From positions 10,044,001 to 10,108,000 of the forward strand of contig NC_039483.1 of assembly GCF_003590095.1 (NCBI RefSeq): a DNA stretch of 64,000 nt. Direction: 5' to 3'. Each line of letters opens with the position of its first letter. Within the stretch, counting starts at the first letter, position 1. A program made the position numbers and the translations under genes. This DNA comes from Trichoplusia ni. Lineage: Eukaryota; Arthropoda; Insecta; Lepidoptera; Noctuidae. Of the stretch, positions 1 to 11,700 are shown piece after piece. The notes beneath the pieces are model-generated. The model was not told where the DNA came from. It did no database searches and saw only the letters and a program-made list of their open reading frames with translations.

Positions 1-185
1 AGGTTTGTGAGTGTGTGTGTCTGTTTGTTACTTCTTCACGTCAAAACGGCTGAACTGATTTTAATGATGTTTGGTACGGAGTTAGCTGACACCCTGGATT
101 AGCACATAGACCGTTTTACTGCGGGAAAAGTCCTATTCCCATGGGAAAATCGATGAAAATTAGTTGAAGAACACTCTAGGACCTC
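1..185 (+). mobile_element. Helitron-like element fragment, cut by the window edge
   Basis: The block with CTGTTTGTTACTTCTTCACG, then AACGGCTGAAC, TTTGGTACGGAG and a GCGGGAAAAGTC stretch aligns by eye with the inner part of the complete element at 18200-18406 (same order: CTGTCTGTAACGCTTTCACG, TTTGGTATAGAG, TATCCCGG). It is therefore probably the 5' half of the same non-autonomous Helitron-like family. The 21-bp minisatellite begins directly after it, and a Helitron 3' end lies at 655-779. The whole first 0.78 kb could be one element with an internal tandem array, but that is an inference. Confidence 0.5.
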
Positions 186-190
186 GTTCG

Positions 191-505
191 TTGGATGGTA
201 AGTACTTGGTTTTGGATGGTAAGTACATTGTGTTTGATGGTAAGTACTTGGTGTTGGATGGTAAGTACTTGGTGTTGGATGGTAAGAACTAGGTGTCAGA
301 TGGTAAATACTTGTTGTCGGATGGTAAGTACTTGGTGTCAGATGGTAAGTACTTGGTGTCGGATGGTAAGTACTTGGTGTTGGGTGGTAAATACATGGTG
401 TTAGATGGTAAGTACTTGGTGTTGGATGGTAAGTACTTTGTGTTTGATGGTAAGTACATGCGATTGAATGGTAAATACTTGGTGTTGGATGGTAAGTACT
501 AGCGG
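191..505. repeat. 21-bp minisatellite, 15 units
   Basis: Fifteen head-to-tail 21-bp units with no indels (15 x 21 = 315 bp). Each holds a conserved ATGGTAAGTAC-like core and a more variable TTGGTGTT-like spacer. Eleven units carry GGTAAGTA; units 5, 6, 10 and 14 carry GGTAAGAA or GGTAAATA. Because 21 is divisible by three, several frames stay open (a repeated STYHPTP-like heptad on the minus strand, DGKYLVS-like on the plus strand). I read those frames as by-products of the array and do not call a protein. Unit divergence is low, mostly one to four changes per unit. Confidence 0.95.
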
Positions 506-527
506 TTTTCTTCAGATACATAATATT

Positions 528-551
528 TTACTGTAGATGCATCTACAGTAA
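528..551. repeat. Perfect 24-bp palindrome next to the minisatellite
   Basis: Uninterrupted palindrome centred on ATGCAT (half-site TTACTGTAGATG, no loop), 22 bp after the last minisatellite unit. It is followed by AGTACC, and GGTACC or AGGTACC motifs recur at about 577-600 and 641-647. It may be part of the same Helitron-like element. Confidence 0.9.
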
Positions 552-654
552 GTACCGTGAAAGTATATGAAGGTGGTACCAGCAGAGCAGGTACCTATTA
601 AATGAGGGTGTAGTACAGTCTAGCAGGTAGAACATGAGGTGGTACCATTCTTCA

Positions 655-779
655 TTTCACTATCTATTTCATTGTTAGATAGTTTATTCATTGAGGAGGA
701 TATAAAATATATAATCACACCATAATTAATAGGAGCCATGTCTTCTATCCACGCGAACGAAGTCGCGGGTAACAGCTAG
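655..779 (+). mobile_element. Lep1-type Helitron 3' portion (degraded)
   Basis: TTGTTAGATAGTTTATTCATTGAGG matches in order the TTGAATAGACCATTCATCGAGG segment of the complete copies at 4096, 34675 and 60922. AATTAATAGGAGC and the diagnostic end CGCGGGTAACAGCTAG follow. The CTAG terminus at 776-779 is followed by T, as expected for Helitron insertion between A and T. The 5' half is missing or unrecognisable. Confidence 0.75.
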
Positions 780-3266
780 TAATTATTATTCAATACCTCA
801 GTGCGAAAATTCAAAATTTTGTAGGAGATAAAAAAAAACAAACCTCACGAGTAACATTATATCAATTTCGTAATAAAAATGTAAAACCATTTTTTCTTAA
901 CAATCAAATTGAAAAAATATAGAGTTAATAAATGTCAACAGCTCCCACAAAATGAAATCGGTTGGATACAATGTAGTCTTAGTCTGTGATATAAAACGAG
1001 TTTTACATAGAACAAGCTCGATGGGAATACTAATTTGTTCTGCTGTCATAACTATGAAGAACGGTATGGAGTGATTGGGTTGCTGTGGGGTGAATATGAT
1101 ACCATATAAATGTTAGACAGACTGTAACTTATTATTTGAAATTGTCATAATGAAAATTTTGGTTGCCACTGTAAGAGTACTCGTAATTTAAATTTAAGTA
1201 TAGGAAACAAAAATAATTTAGATGATAGGTAAATATATATATTACAAATGTGAACAAAGATGAGCGAATTACAAAAATATAAAGAGATTATCTTGTTATA
1301 AAATGTATCTTCATTAGAAATACCAATATAAAGGAGAGCTGAGACAACTGAACAGAAGGGAAAAATAAATAAAAGAGCAGTAAAATCATTGTCCGTTTTA
1401 TATGTGATGTGATGGGCACCCTCGCACAGAACTAATGTTTCGCTTCACTGAATCCTCTTTAGTCAGATTTCTGGCAATTGTGATCGTGCGTATTTTTATG
1501 TTCAATAACAATAATAGTCTGAAGGTCGGCAACCAGATGAAACTATGTACATAACGTATTGAATACATACGTTGGAGCGCATTTTATCAATAAAATGTAT
1601 TAAACGATGTATTGAGGAATAAAATAAGTAAATAGTTGTATCAACTGTAAGGAATACAGATAAGAGAAAATGTGAAATGAAATTTATGTATATTACAAAT
1701 ATGAATAAAAACGTTTTATGAGTAGACACAGTATTTATATTGTAGATGTTTGGATAGTTTTCAATAACAATATTTGTCAAGAGTCTCTGTCTATCTCTTC
1801 ATTACATTGAAATAAAACAGTTGGTCAATTTAGATAACAAAAATACGAAACGAAAATCGGAAAGTAAATGATAAAGGCATTTTAACACGAGTCGAGACAC
1901 CTCTTGATTTTAGCTGTCACCAGATTTAAAACGTTCACAGCCGGTTTAACTTGTGAAGGGCCGCTTAAGCTCATACATCTATCTCCAAAACCCATCTGTT
2001 TAGGCATTCGGACATTACCATGTGGGTGCCGTTTCACAATTCGCCGCGGAACACTAAAAAGGTGATAAATGGCGCCGGTTGGATTAAGAAGCCCGGACAC
2101 GGGTACTCGGGTAGGTGCCCGGCTACCCGGCTACCCGGGTACGTAAGCCCAACAAATAGGGGACTGCGAATTTGTTGAATTTAGGATTTCGCATGAAAAC
2201 TGGATGAGATTTTTTGAATAAAATTATTATGGACGATTATTTTTGCATATACATGTATGCTCGTCCCAAAAAGCTTTCGCGATGTAACACGAAATATAAA
2301 GTGTCTTCAAATAAGATTGGAATGTAAATGGAAAACGAGTGCGGCGCCGGATTTGTTTACAAGTCTTTTTATTGTTATAAGCTATGTGCAGCGAGTCGTA
2401 GGCCTAGCAACTAATAAACTAAAGGTCTAGCTATCTCATATATTAAAATTTAATAAACATTCAATTATTAATAAACATTTGTGTATATAGGATTAGCCAA
2501 AACAGTTCGACAAACTTTTAAAAGCTCAACCAAATGCAAATATTGCTAGCAAGCACCACTAACACCCAATAAAGTATAAAACAATACTTATGAAACACTA
2601 GATAAAGTCCACATCTTTCGCTGCATTGAGTAACGGGAGCCGTTCACTTGAAATTAATTGTATGCTCTCGTTGAGTTTGAGTTCTCATTTCATTTTATTT
2701 CACATTTCGTCGAGTCCGCGCTGCACTCCTGTAGCGCTGTCAGGTCGCCTCTTCATTAGCGTTTTATGGACGAATGGGTCTTACAGTTCCAATGTGACGG
2801 TCCACTGACCCTCAAGTGGCGGATGAACGAGGTTTTATTCTGTACTTCCTGTATGAGCGTGGTAGTTGAGAATTAATCGATGTTTCAGTAGAGCATAGTC
2901 TGTCTTTATATGCGAAGTGATCTTGGCTTAGTTGTGAAGTATTTGTTGTTTGGCGTTATGATTAAAAAGGACAAATTTTACGTCTTTAATATAAGTTTCA
3001 AACAATAAAATACAAAATAATATTCACGGAAAACATTACGTAACGAAAAGAAAGTGAAATAGTAAAACAAGTTTAACAAAAACTTTCGTCACAAACAATT
3101 GTCTCAATCCCCATACCTAGTCACACTTCAGCACCTTTCAAACATATTCCTCGTTTTTACATAGTTATACTTCCGAACTCAAAGTAGTTTGTAAAGCTGG
3201 TTGAAGCTCAGCACATACCTGAGGGCCTTCCAACACCTCTCATAATAAGACTATTGTAGGTGTGGA
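780..3266. other. Gene-free stretch
   Basis: AT-rich, with only short spurious frames. The one compositional feature is a GC-rich pocket at about 2040-2145, listed separately. I see no recognisable protein, RNA gene or intact transposon. Confidence 0.6.
2088..2144 (-). repeat. GC-rich CCGGGTA-type repeat, copy 1
   Basis: A 57-bp GC-rich block in AT-rich surroundings, with repeated CCCGGCTAC units and the palindrome TACCCGGGTA. Read on the minus strand, its GTAGCCGGGC then GTGTCCGG order resembles the block at 24322-24378, which also ends in TACCCGGGTA. It is probably a small dispersed repeat. Function unknown. Confidence 0.4.
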
Positions 3267-3309
3267 AAAGAGATGGCGCTCTACATTCTATATTGCCGTC
3301 TCGCTTCAA
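3267..3309. repeat. Imperfect-palindrome repeat (GAGACGGCGCTCTAC type), copy 1
   Basis: GAGATGGCGCTCTACATT followed by TTGCCGTCTCGCTTC. The two halves are imperfect reverse complements. Similar blocks lie at 10749, 19142, 38268, 46880 and 52935. I see no coding or known RNA features. Confidence 0.6.
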
Positions 3310-3705
3310 CAATTTCACTGTGATATCTGGTGAGACCTGGAAGAGATGTAAATTAATACGTAGAAACTACGGCTGCTACTTAGTTCACAAACTCTGTTAC
3401 CTTACAATTTTGTTATAATTATATCACTTTTTGATGAGCTGAACTTTCCAGTAACAAGAACTTGGAGAACTTGACTGTGTTAACGAGTGATTGTTGAATT
3501 ATGAATTTTGTATTTTAATTATATTGTCCGCTGGAGCTTACCTAGGTGGGTACTTTATTAATTTAGTATTATTTAGCGTATAACAAAGTAGTGTACTTTG
3601 TTTTTGAAGATTTTGTTACGATCTTGGAGTCGGTATATTTAATAAGGATAAAAAAATGCATTGAAATAGAAATAGAATTTGATACTCCTTAAAACTCAGG
3701 GATAA

Positions 3706-3760
3706 GGGAAGCGGCCTATGCCCAGCAGTGGGACGTCTATAGGCTGGTATTATTTATTTA
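3706..3760 (+). mobile_element. LINE 3'-end scrap
   Basis: AAGCGGCCTATGCCCAGCAG followed by TGGGACGTCTATAGGCTG and a T/A-rich ATTTATTTATT tail is the 3' terminus of a non-LTR retrotransposon family very common in Lepidoptera. Only the last roughly 50 bp are present, consistent with 5' truncation during target-primed reverse transcription. The clade cannot be assigned from this scrap. Confidence 0.55.
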
Positions 3761-4095
3761 TTCTATAGGCTAGGTTTGCTCCACGGAGATCGAAAAGTAA
3801 ATGCCGATGAAAAGGAACATAAATTTAACAATCAAGAGGAGAATTTAGACACAATATATCATCCTCTCATAATGAGGCATTATGTATTTGACCACAATTA
3901 TTCACATGACAGAACACATATTATTCATAGCAATAAAATGTAACGGTTATACAAATCATTTGAGTGTTAATTAATGTCCGCATCTCACTGCTAACTACAT
4001 GCGATTAGACACGCGATTAGTTTGCTGTTGTAATATAATGATGCTGGCTAATTGTATTGCAGATTGAAGCGTTTGACACACGGCTGTTTGTTATA

Positions 4096-4363
4096 TCTAT
4101 ACTTCTATACTAATATATAAAGCTGAAGAGTTTGTTTGTTTTAAACGCGCTAATCTCAGTAACTACTAGTTCAAATTGAAAAAAATATCACTCAATATTT
4201 TGTATTGAATAGACCATTCATCGAGGAAGGTTTTAGGCTATAAACCATCATGCTGCGACTAATAGGAGCGAAGATACAATGAGAAATGTGGAAAAAACAG
4301 GGCAGGTATAAATCATAACTTATATCTTCTAACCACGCGGATGAAGTCGCGGGCAACAGCTAG
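4096..4363 (+). mobile_element. Lep1-type non-autonomous Helitron, complete
   Basis: Starts TCTATACTTCTATACTAATA, continues with AAGCTGAAGAGTTTG, AACGCGCTAATCTCAG, ATAGACCATTCATCGAGGAA and GCGACTAATAGGAGCG, and ends CGCGGGCAACAGCTAG. The flanking bases are A (4095) and T (4364), the host AT dinucleotide expected for Helitrons, with no target-site duplication. It is 268 bp and carries no Rep/helicase coding, so it depends on an autonomous partner not seen here. Confidence 0.85.
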
Positions 4364-4982
4364 TTACAAGATAAATGTGTTAGTAGTAACGTCATGATAT
4401 GAATTGTTAGTCGAATTAAGCTTGCGAAAGAGCTCCACTTGAGTAAAGGTTTAAACAATATAAATAGTTCCATGTTGCCACATTAATCTGTTTCGCGACT
4501 AAGAGCGAACTTTTATAGACTATGTTTTATTTTTTCATCGAAGAGTATACTATTACTGAGAAAATTATGTGCAAGAAAGGAAGAAATTTGGATATAAAAA
4601 TTCTTAGAGACATTAATTAGCTGGTGACAATTGTGGTCGGTAACTTTTTTGAAATTAAAAAAAACGACTATTTTTTTACCAAAGCTATTCAATTAAATTT
4701 CATCAAAAGGTGGTATTAAAAGTATGACAAAGCTGTGTTCAAGAACACGTTCTATATAACTTGAAAGATATCAGGTACTTTGCTTACAGCCCACGCAACA
4801 ACCTTTATGAGTCTGATTAAAAGACGGTCACCTTTAAGGGAACATCTTATTTTACATAATGAAATGGTTCTTAAACCTATATTTAGTATACATAAAATGA
4901 TCTTAATACCTGTGTGTAAAGATGACACGTAGACTCGCCTGCGTTGGCGTTCAAAGGTTAACCTTTTCTAATTTCGACTGAT

Positions 4983-5236
4983 CTGTTGGTCTAGTGGTTT
5001 ATGTCCTTGATTGCTATAGTTACCAGCTCCAGCAGTACTAAGCATACATTATGTACCCACCAGAAATGTTTGTGTGACGAACACGATCGTTTGTTCTTTG
5101 CCTGGGTGTAATTTGTCTAGTCGTATTTAGAGTTATATTTATCAGTTGTCTAGCACTCACAATACAAGCTTTTCTTATTTTGAGGCTAGATTGCGTTGTG
5201 TGAAAATTGTGAAATGTTATATTATAATTTAGAGTG
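4983..5236 (+). mobile_element. tRNA-derived SINE, family 1 (decayed head)
   Basis: The head TGTTGGTCTAGTGGTTTATG keeps an A-box-like motif, but the B box is destroyed. The body follows the well-preserved copy at 55961: ACGATCGTTTGTTC, CTGGGTGTAATTTGTCTA, TATTTATCAGTTGTCTAGC, then CAAGCTTTTCTTATTTTGAG and TGCGTTGTGTGAAAATTG. It ends in AT-rich sequence. Loss of the internal promoter suggests an old, silent copy. Confidence 0.65.
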
Positions 5237-5554
5237 GACATAGTTAATTATTATTATTGTGGAAGAATTATTTTTAAACAACTCTCTAATTAAGTAATTT
5301 AATCTTTATGTCGCAGGGGTTTTCGCAAACTTTGATGTCGCGTGCACAGACACAAAGGCTTAGAACAAGCAATTAATTGACTGTCTGACATTTGACTCAA
5401 AGAGAACGTGTTTGTTAGTACTGTATGGTACCCATTTGAAGGTGCATTCTAGAGCAAAATGAGCCTCACTATACACAACCCTTTAAAGCAGCCGTGCATC
5501 TGTACGATTAATATCTTCAAGTCTAACAAAACCCAATGCGTCACGAGTTTGACT

Positions 5555-5857
5555 CGCACTTGCGTGAGTCAAACGCGTCAGGCACAGAAGGTTCCGTACA
5601 AATAGACTAAAAATAAATTTATGATAACAATTGACCACCCATTACATTAATGACCGTGCCTAATTACGACATTTATTTTATTAGTCTTTATAGAAATACA
5701 ATGTGTAAAAATGTAACTGCTTATTTATCACGGTTCATGAGAACAAAAAAAAAAAAAAAAAAAAAATACAACTTGGTGACAAGACGGACAAATGTATAGC
5801 CAACAGAGTCTTAAGGTTAGGGTTTAATTTTAAACTTTCGTTACGGAACCCTAAACC
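5555..5857 (+). repeat. GGAACCC-ending interspersed repeat, near full length
   Basis: Begins with a TTGCGTGAGTCAAACGCG and AGGTTCCGTAC block, continues with TATCACGGTTCATGAGAAC, GGTGACAAGACGGACAA and ACAGAGTCTTAAGG, and ends TTACGGAACCCTAAA. The same order of blocks recurs in copies at 14112, 25966, 36755(-), 43178(-), 44268, 53309 and 61858. This copy contains a run of 22 A at 5745-5766. The TACGGAACCCTAAA end is a very common lepidopteran repeat terminus. Whether it is a SINE or a DNA element is not settled. Confidence 0.55.
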
Positions 5858-8699
5858 TACTTATTTGAGTCAAACAATTACGGTTTTGCAATTTAATACT
5901 TGTTCTCGTTAGTTAAACTTTTTCTTCTCAGAAGATCTGTCCGCAGCTCCGGTGTCTGTTTCCATTTGTTTCAGCTCGCTGTCATTGTATATCTTTGAAA
6001 TAGACATTCGTTTCAACTTTTATCTCCATAAAGTAATTACAAAGACTTATTAGAAAACTTTTAACTAACGACTTTAATTAAATAATTAAAGTTGCCACAA
6101 TTTAGATTTATTTATTAAGATTAAAGAAAAACTAAAATCAAAATTGAGAGTACCTGAGAAACTCGAAGAAGTTTCAAATCATGATTGTATTATTCAGCAA
6201 AACCAATACCTAATTCGGAACATCTAAATAATCCGAGCGAGGATAAAAATATCTTGGCTCAGCTTTTTCTTTACCGAAAACCCGTATTTAACGGCCCGAA
6301 AGGTTGGACACGGCTACAAAGAAATTTTGTAAAGAAATTTCGAATCAAATTTAAATTCGTTCGTTGTTTTGATTCTGGTCCTTTGTAGCGCACGCAATCA
6401 CAGTTCCCAGGGGTTTAGGGTGTCAGCTTCACAAGCCGGCTTATCTAAACATTATAATATTAAAGTAGGTACGTCTTATATGACTAACTTATTCACGTAC
6501 AAATTACGCACAAAATTATTTAAGCGACGCCAGTGATTTGAAGCCACTAACACAAACCCAACAAATTACTAATTCGATTAACGATGTTGATATCAAATTC
6601 GTGAATCGCGTAACAACGCGCCGCTTTTGATTGACGCACGTTCGAGCGTCTGTCTCCGTCGCTTCGGTTAGAATTTCAGCCAATTACAGATCCCAATCAC
6701 GAATAACCTGTTACGAAGCTCAGGTGAGGTTATTCTGGTAATCCCGTGTTACTTCACTGCTATTGGAAATAATATTCTGTGTGGCGGTCTGGTCCTAACA
6801 CCTATCCGGACTAAAGGACCATTACGGTATTGTTAAGCCGACCCTCGTTTAAATCGAATAGTTAATGCTGTAATATTTTTGACAGTGAAATGATGTAAGT
6901 TTGGTTTTATTCTATAAAGGTAGCTTAGGTTGAGAGATGATTTCTATATAAAAGTTTTAAGCTGTGATTTAATTTTTAAACTACAATTAAACATATGATC
7001 AAAGTATGATCTTCTGTTTTTTCCGATCTGATAAATAGATTTTTGGTCCTAATGAGCATAATATGTGTGAGATTCCCCTGACTTAAGGCCTACCCTTGTG
7101 TCTTCCGAACTACTCGATTTTTCGATATTTCTGGCCACGGGAAGCCTATAAAATAGATGCCCCGACAAACGTCATTTAAAAAAAAAAACTGTAGTCATGA
7201 AATACACTTATAATCACCCTTCAACCACTATTCCTGTGTTCATTATCTCTGAGCGCGTATCTCTCGGAATACGGCCGCGTGTCCGTACCGCGTCCGCGTC
7301 ACCCGCGACGTGTGACAGACATGTTTCAAGATTAGCCCCGCGACAGCAGCCCATCAAAACACTGCTTCCCTCACCGCTTTTTATTTTTCGCACTCGATTT
7401 ATTTCGAAACTGTTTTTGCGGCTATACGTATAGCGGGTACTTCCCGCCTTAGACATTGTCGCACGTGTGTGATCTTTACTGATGATGTTATTTTTCTCTG
7501 GATTAGTTCCCGCTGTTTGTAAGAAGAACTTGCGCAAACGTTTCACAGATATGAAACCCAAATAAAAGAGATGAAGAAAGACTAGCCGAGCTAAACTAAT
7601 CTTAACGTACCAAGAATTTCGCCGTTATGAAATTTTTGAAATTAAATTTCCATTTTGAAGTGAGACACGAAATGAAATTCTTAGACGAACTGTATTAAAT
7701 GTATTGAAATAATACCTTTGTGGAGTTTCGACGGCAAATACCTCAGGAATACGAGCGGCATAGGTACTGTTATTCAATTTACATCACCGATATTAAATAT
7801 GGACTGAAATATTTGATTTAACCCGGACCAACGCCAAGTTATTTCAATTACATCTTTGAAATCAAATTCTAGGGAAATATTGGTCCTTCGGGGACCAATA
7901 GTGGGTCAGGGGAGGGTTATATTAAAATAAATCTGTCGCCATCTTTGGCTAACGTTTAAGAAACGTTTGAAGGACAAATATACATTTCATTTGACCTTTA
8001 AAATGCGACTGTTTGTAAGTAAGCTAAAAGTACAATAATATAAATAGGTAGTTTGGGACTCTTACAATAATTAACAGGAAGACCTTTTGTGTTAGATGTG
8101 GCGTGTTGTGTTTAAAGTATAAAAGATAAAGCAAAAGAATATGTTTCAGAGAAAAAAATCTTGTTTATTTGTAAGATTTCTTTTCGGCGTTTTCGTAACA
8201 ATACGAAGATACGCAAGTAAAGGTGTCACAGCGACGTTATAATATAAATAATGAACGCGAAATGACGTTTTGAAATCTGGGAGAGTAAAGGTCACGCTTA
8301 CATTTAAGATGTTCAAAATTACGAGCATTTAGAACTGAAAAAATAACAGACCGAAAAAAACAAACGCGATAAAACGGTTTTTTTATGAAATGACAAAGAG
8401 TTTCTCTTTGTAAAAGTAGTAAAGCCTAGGTCCAAAGTAATTTGAACATGTCGATTGTAACCAGTAATGACTGATCACGTGACCCGATTTTTTATAAGGC
8501 TTGTTTGTAGCAAAGAAATACAAAGATGTCAACTTGTTTCTGGATTTACAAGGTCAGAGCTCTTTTTTTCGTATTTGATTTATAACCTAGTGTCAGAGTT
8601 TTAAAACCATACATAGGTCAAAGTTGGCGGTTTTTTCTTCACGATGCTTCACCTATTTTAGTAATTAATAATCTCTTAGTTACGTGTATGTATTTGAAA
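5858..8699. other. Gene-free stretch with one GC-rich pocket
   Basis: Mostly AT-rich sequence with no recognised element. At about 7240-7470 a CG-dinucleotide-rich pocket (GTCCGTACCGCGTCCGCGTC and nearby) allows overlapping 78- and 115-codon frames on opposite strands. Neither resembles a known protein, and the openness follows from the local composition. It could be a regulatory or unmethylated island. Confidence 0.5.
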
Positions 8700-8776
8700 A
8701 TGCATTGGGTGCGTGCCGGGATTTGAACATACGACTTTTGTGTCCTCAGTCCAAAGTTAGACTAAATTGCCATATG
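8700..8776 (-). mobile_element. tRNA-like SINE head fragment
   Basis: On the minus strand, a TTTAGTCTAACTTTGGA segment (A-box position) is followed by GTTCAAATCCCGGCAC, a good B-box match, about 35 nt later. There is no cloverleaf closing stem or recognisable anticodon context, so it reads as a SINE head and not as a functional tRNA gene. Confidence 0.4.
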
Positions 8777-11700
8777 CAAACTTTGCTGCTTATTGGGATT
8801 ACATTGTTTATAATAATTCTACGAAAAGATATAAAAGACAGAAAGATAACGATTATTTTTAAACGATGTTAAGAGCTTTTACATATAATAAGAGAGAATA
8901 TTAAAATTAATGATAGATTTGCTTTTAAAATGATAATTATTTTTTCGCGTAATTTTGGAAGGTTTCGTTAAAAGCCTAAAGAAAATTGTTAAGAGCAAAA
9001 GTAATTTGGTCCTTTGTCCGTACGGAGTAATTTTGAGCCAGTGGGTCGTTTTAACTGCTTGTATCGTATGATAAACTTTTTAAGGTTTACGTAAAAATGT
9101 TTTAACATGAAACTCGATTAAAAACAAGACGATGAAGGTTTTTGTCGTGTTTTAAAAACTATGCTGGTTTTAAAGTTCCGAAGTACAAAATCGAATACAG
9201 TATAGATTTGTTTTGATTTGATAGGAATTTTTGAGGGTGTCTGTCTGAACTTCAATCACATAAAATTTCATAAGAAAAAAAATCAGGGTTTAAAAATATC
9301 GTGTTGACCAATTCCTTTTTATTAGCCTATTTGACCATCAGGTTCGTCACTCGGACTTGCACTTATCTGCTTTTTCTTATTAAAAAAATATTTTCCTCCA
9401 TTGCAGAATTGCAGAATACCCAGAACACGATTATTAATTAAAGACTTCCATCAAATATGAAATTCCCATTCAAACAAACATTGTTTAAATATTCACACGA
9501 CAACTCCCCATCTCTTAGAAGAACCCCCCATACGCACACAACATCACCATTTTAACTGTAACAAAAACCGTTTTCAATATAAAACCTTACAACACAAGCC
9601 GCAGTAAACACCCGTTTATGTTTATCTAAAACGCGATGGATAAAGTTGAGCATAATCCATTTGCATATTGTAAACATACCGCTCTGACAGACGGTTCAGA
9701 CGTAACAACTGCCGTGAATTTTGTTATATTCTGATGGCATGACGTGTTACGGGTTTTTGTTATGCTTTGTTTCCCTACGTTACAGTTAAATAATAAATAA
9801 TTGAGACCTTTACCCAAAGAGACTTGAGAGTACTGAGATTCTTCATACGATTTCGCTTTTCATTTTTCTTCAGAATTCTTTATTTGTTTTATTAATATAA
9901 ATGTTTTGTACAGTTTTATACGTGACTCGAATGTTAGTGACTATTAATTGTCAGATAGGAATTGGTGCTTGTTTACGGAGAAATAATAAAAATAAAGCGC
10001 TGAGAAGACGACACTAAAATTCCTCAGTACTAAACGTTCAATATACCTGCTGACGGCTTGTTAAGATGTTCCTGCCATATATTATGTAGTCACGTGATTT
10101 GGGCATGTCACTACCATACATATCCGAGAAATCCGATCAGTTTTAATGCTTGAAAGAAATAGTCAAGAGTGAGTCAAACTTGCTACACTGAGGGTTACGT
10201 GCAAATAGTACGTGAACAGTAGTAGTGTGAGTAGTGTCATCAGTAATAATTTTCCGTTTGCACCCTTTGAGTGTACTGAACTGTAGTCTAAGAGGTTAAA
10301 TGGTTGTTCTACATTGATTCTTGTATAGTATCAAGGTACACTCAGCCATCTTAGTTTGACTCCTTATTACAAAAGACACAATAACATCTCACATTGAGGA
10401 ACAGTACTAGTAACCGCCTGACGTAAAGCAAGTCCTTTCAGAGCTGCCTTCTCACAGTACAGCTAATTAAGTAATTACTAATCACGCTTTAGCCCGGCCA
10501 ATTCACAATCAGGCGCTATTCAACGTTCCATTTTACGCGCGGCTTTATCATATATCAATCGGATGGCTATAATCATTGATCCGTTAATCGAGTCTCTTGC
10601 TATTATTATCTGCTCTATTCAATAGTTTCCTTAGTGGTTGATTACCTAGTTCAAATATTGACTTATTAAAATGATAGAGTTTATTACAAAAAAGTCTAGA
10701 AGCTCTCGGGTCCCATTGTAGGTAATTTACGCAGTTCTTAGTTGTGTAAGCGTGACGGCGCACTACATGATGATGAGCAGTATCTCTCTGTCAAAATGGC
10801 AATAATACTAATTTAAGACGAGGAGGTAGGCGCTTTGTTCGCCGCCGTGACAATGTTTGCCTAAACTTTGTCTGGCGGAAAATAGTTACTTAATAAAAAA
10901 ATAGTTTGCACAAAATTTATACTTTGTTGGGAACTTGCTTTGGTTTTTTCATGCGTAACAAATAGTCCTGATCTGCCCAATGGAAAATTATTACCCTCAT
11001 AAGAGAAGTTAGGTTACAGTTGGGTGGGTCAGATTTACAACTCAAACTGAAACGACACCCATGAGTTGCAAGAACGAGCCTCGCTGTCAGTGTAAGTGCT
11101 CTCCGAGGTTTGAAGGGGCATCTTTGTTTACTAATATTATGTATTAACGTAGACCTACACTTACTCTCCAAGAACACAAAGACACTCACTCAAGAGCTGG
11201 TATAGAAATAGCAAGTGTTAACCTTTCACTACTAATTTAGCTACAATTCCTACTGTTATAAATTGTGAAGTGAAACGCTAACACCCGGCAGGATAGCAAA
11301 AGCCGCATTTATTCCTTATTATCTCCTACCAAACCATGTATAAACAAAACACGCGTACATAGACACACATGACAAAAGCGTTACATAGGTTCAGCGACAC
11401 GTGGAAGGCTGCGTCGCTCCCGAGCCGCCATGAAAGCGGTTTTATCGAATTTTACACTTTACACAGCCCGACAGTAGCGCTTAATGGAATTTTCGACGAC
11501 AAATCTAACACCGATGCAAACTGTCGCGAAAGAGAATTGCTACTTTGATTCTGGCCAAGAGAGATAAAGTTTGCGAGTAAAACACGTGTTTAGTGCTAGC
11601 TTGATTAAATTTTGCGCCGGATTTTCGTGTTTGGCTGCGACGTCCAACAGCAGATTGGAGAAACAATTTATGTGTTTAGGTTAACGAACAGTGAATATTT

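Noticed and set aside
99..521. 140-codon minus-strand frame of repeated STYHPTP-like heptads, and plus-strand DGKYLVS-like frames
   Set aside because: They are the automatic reading of a 21-bp tandem repeat with no internal stops. Several frames on both strands are open at once, and no signal peptide or neighbouring exon supports a repeat protein.
7197..7561. Overlapping 78- and 115-codon frames in a GC-rich pocket
   Set aside because: They are open on both strands because of composition. No domain, splice site or codon pattern favours either.
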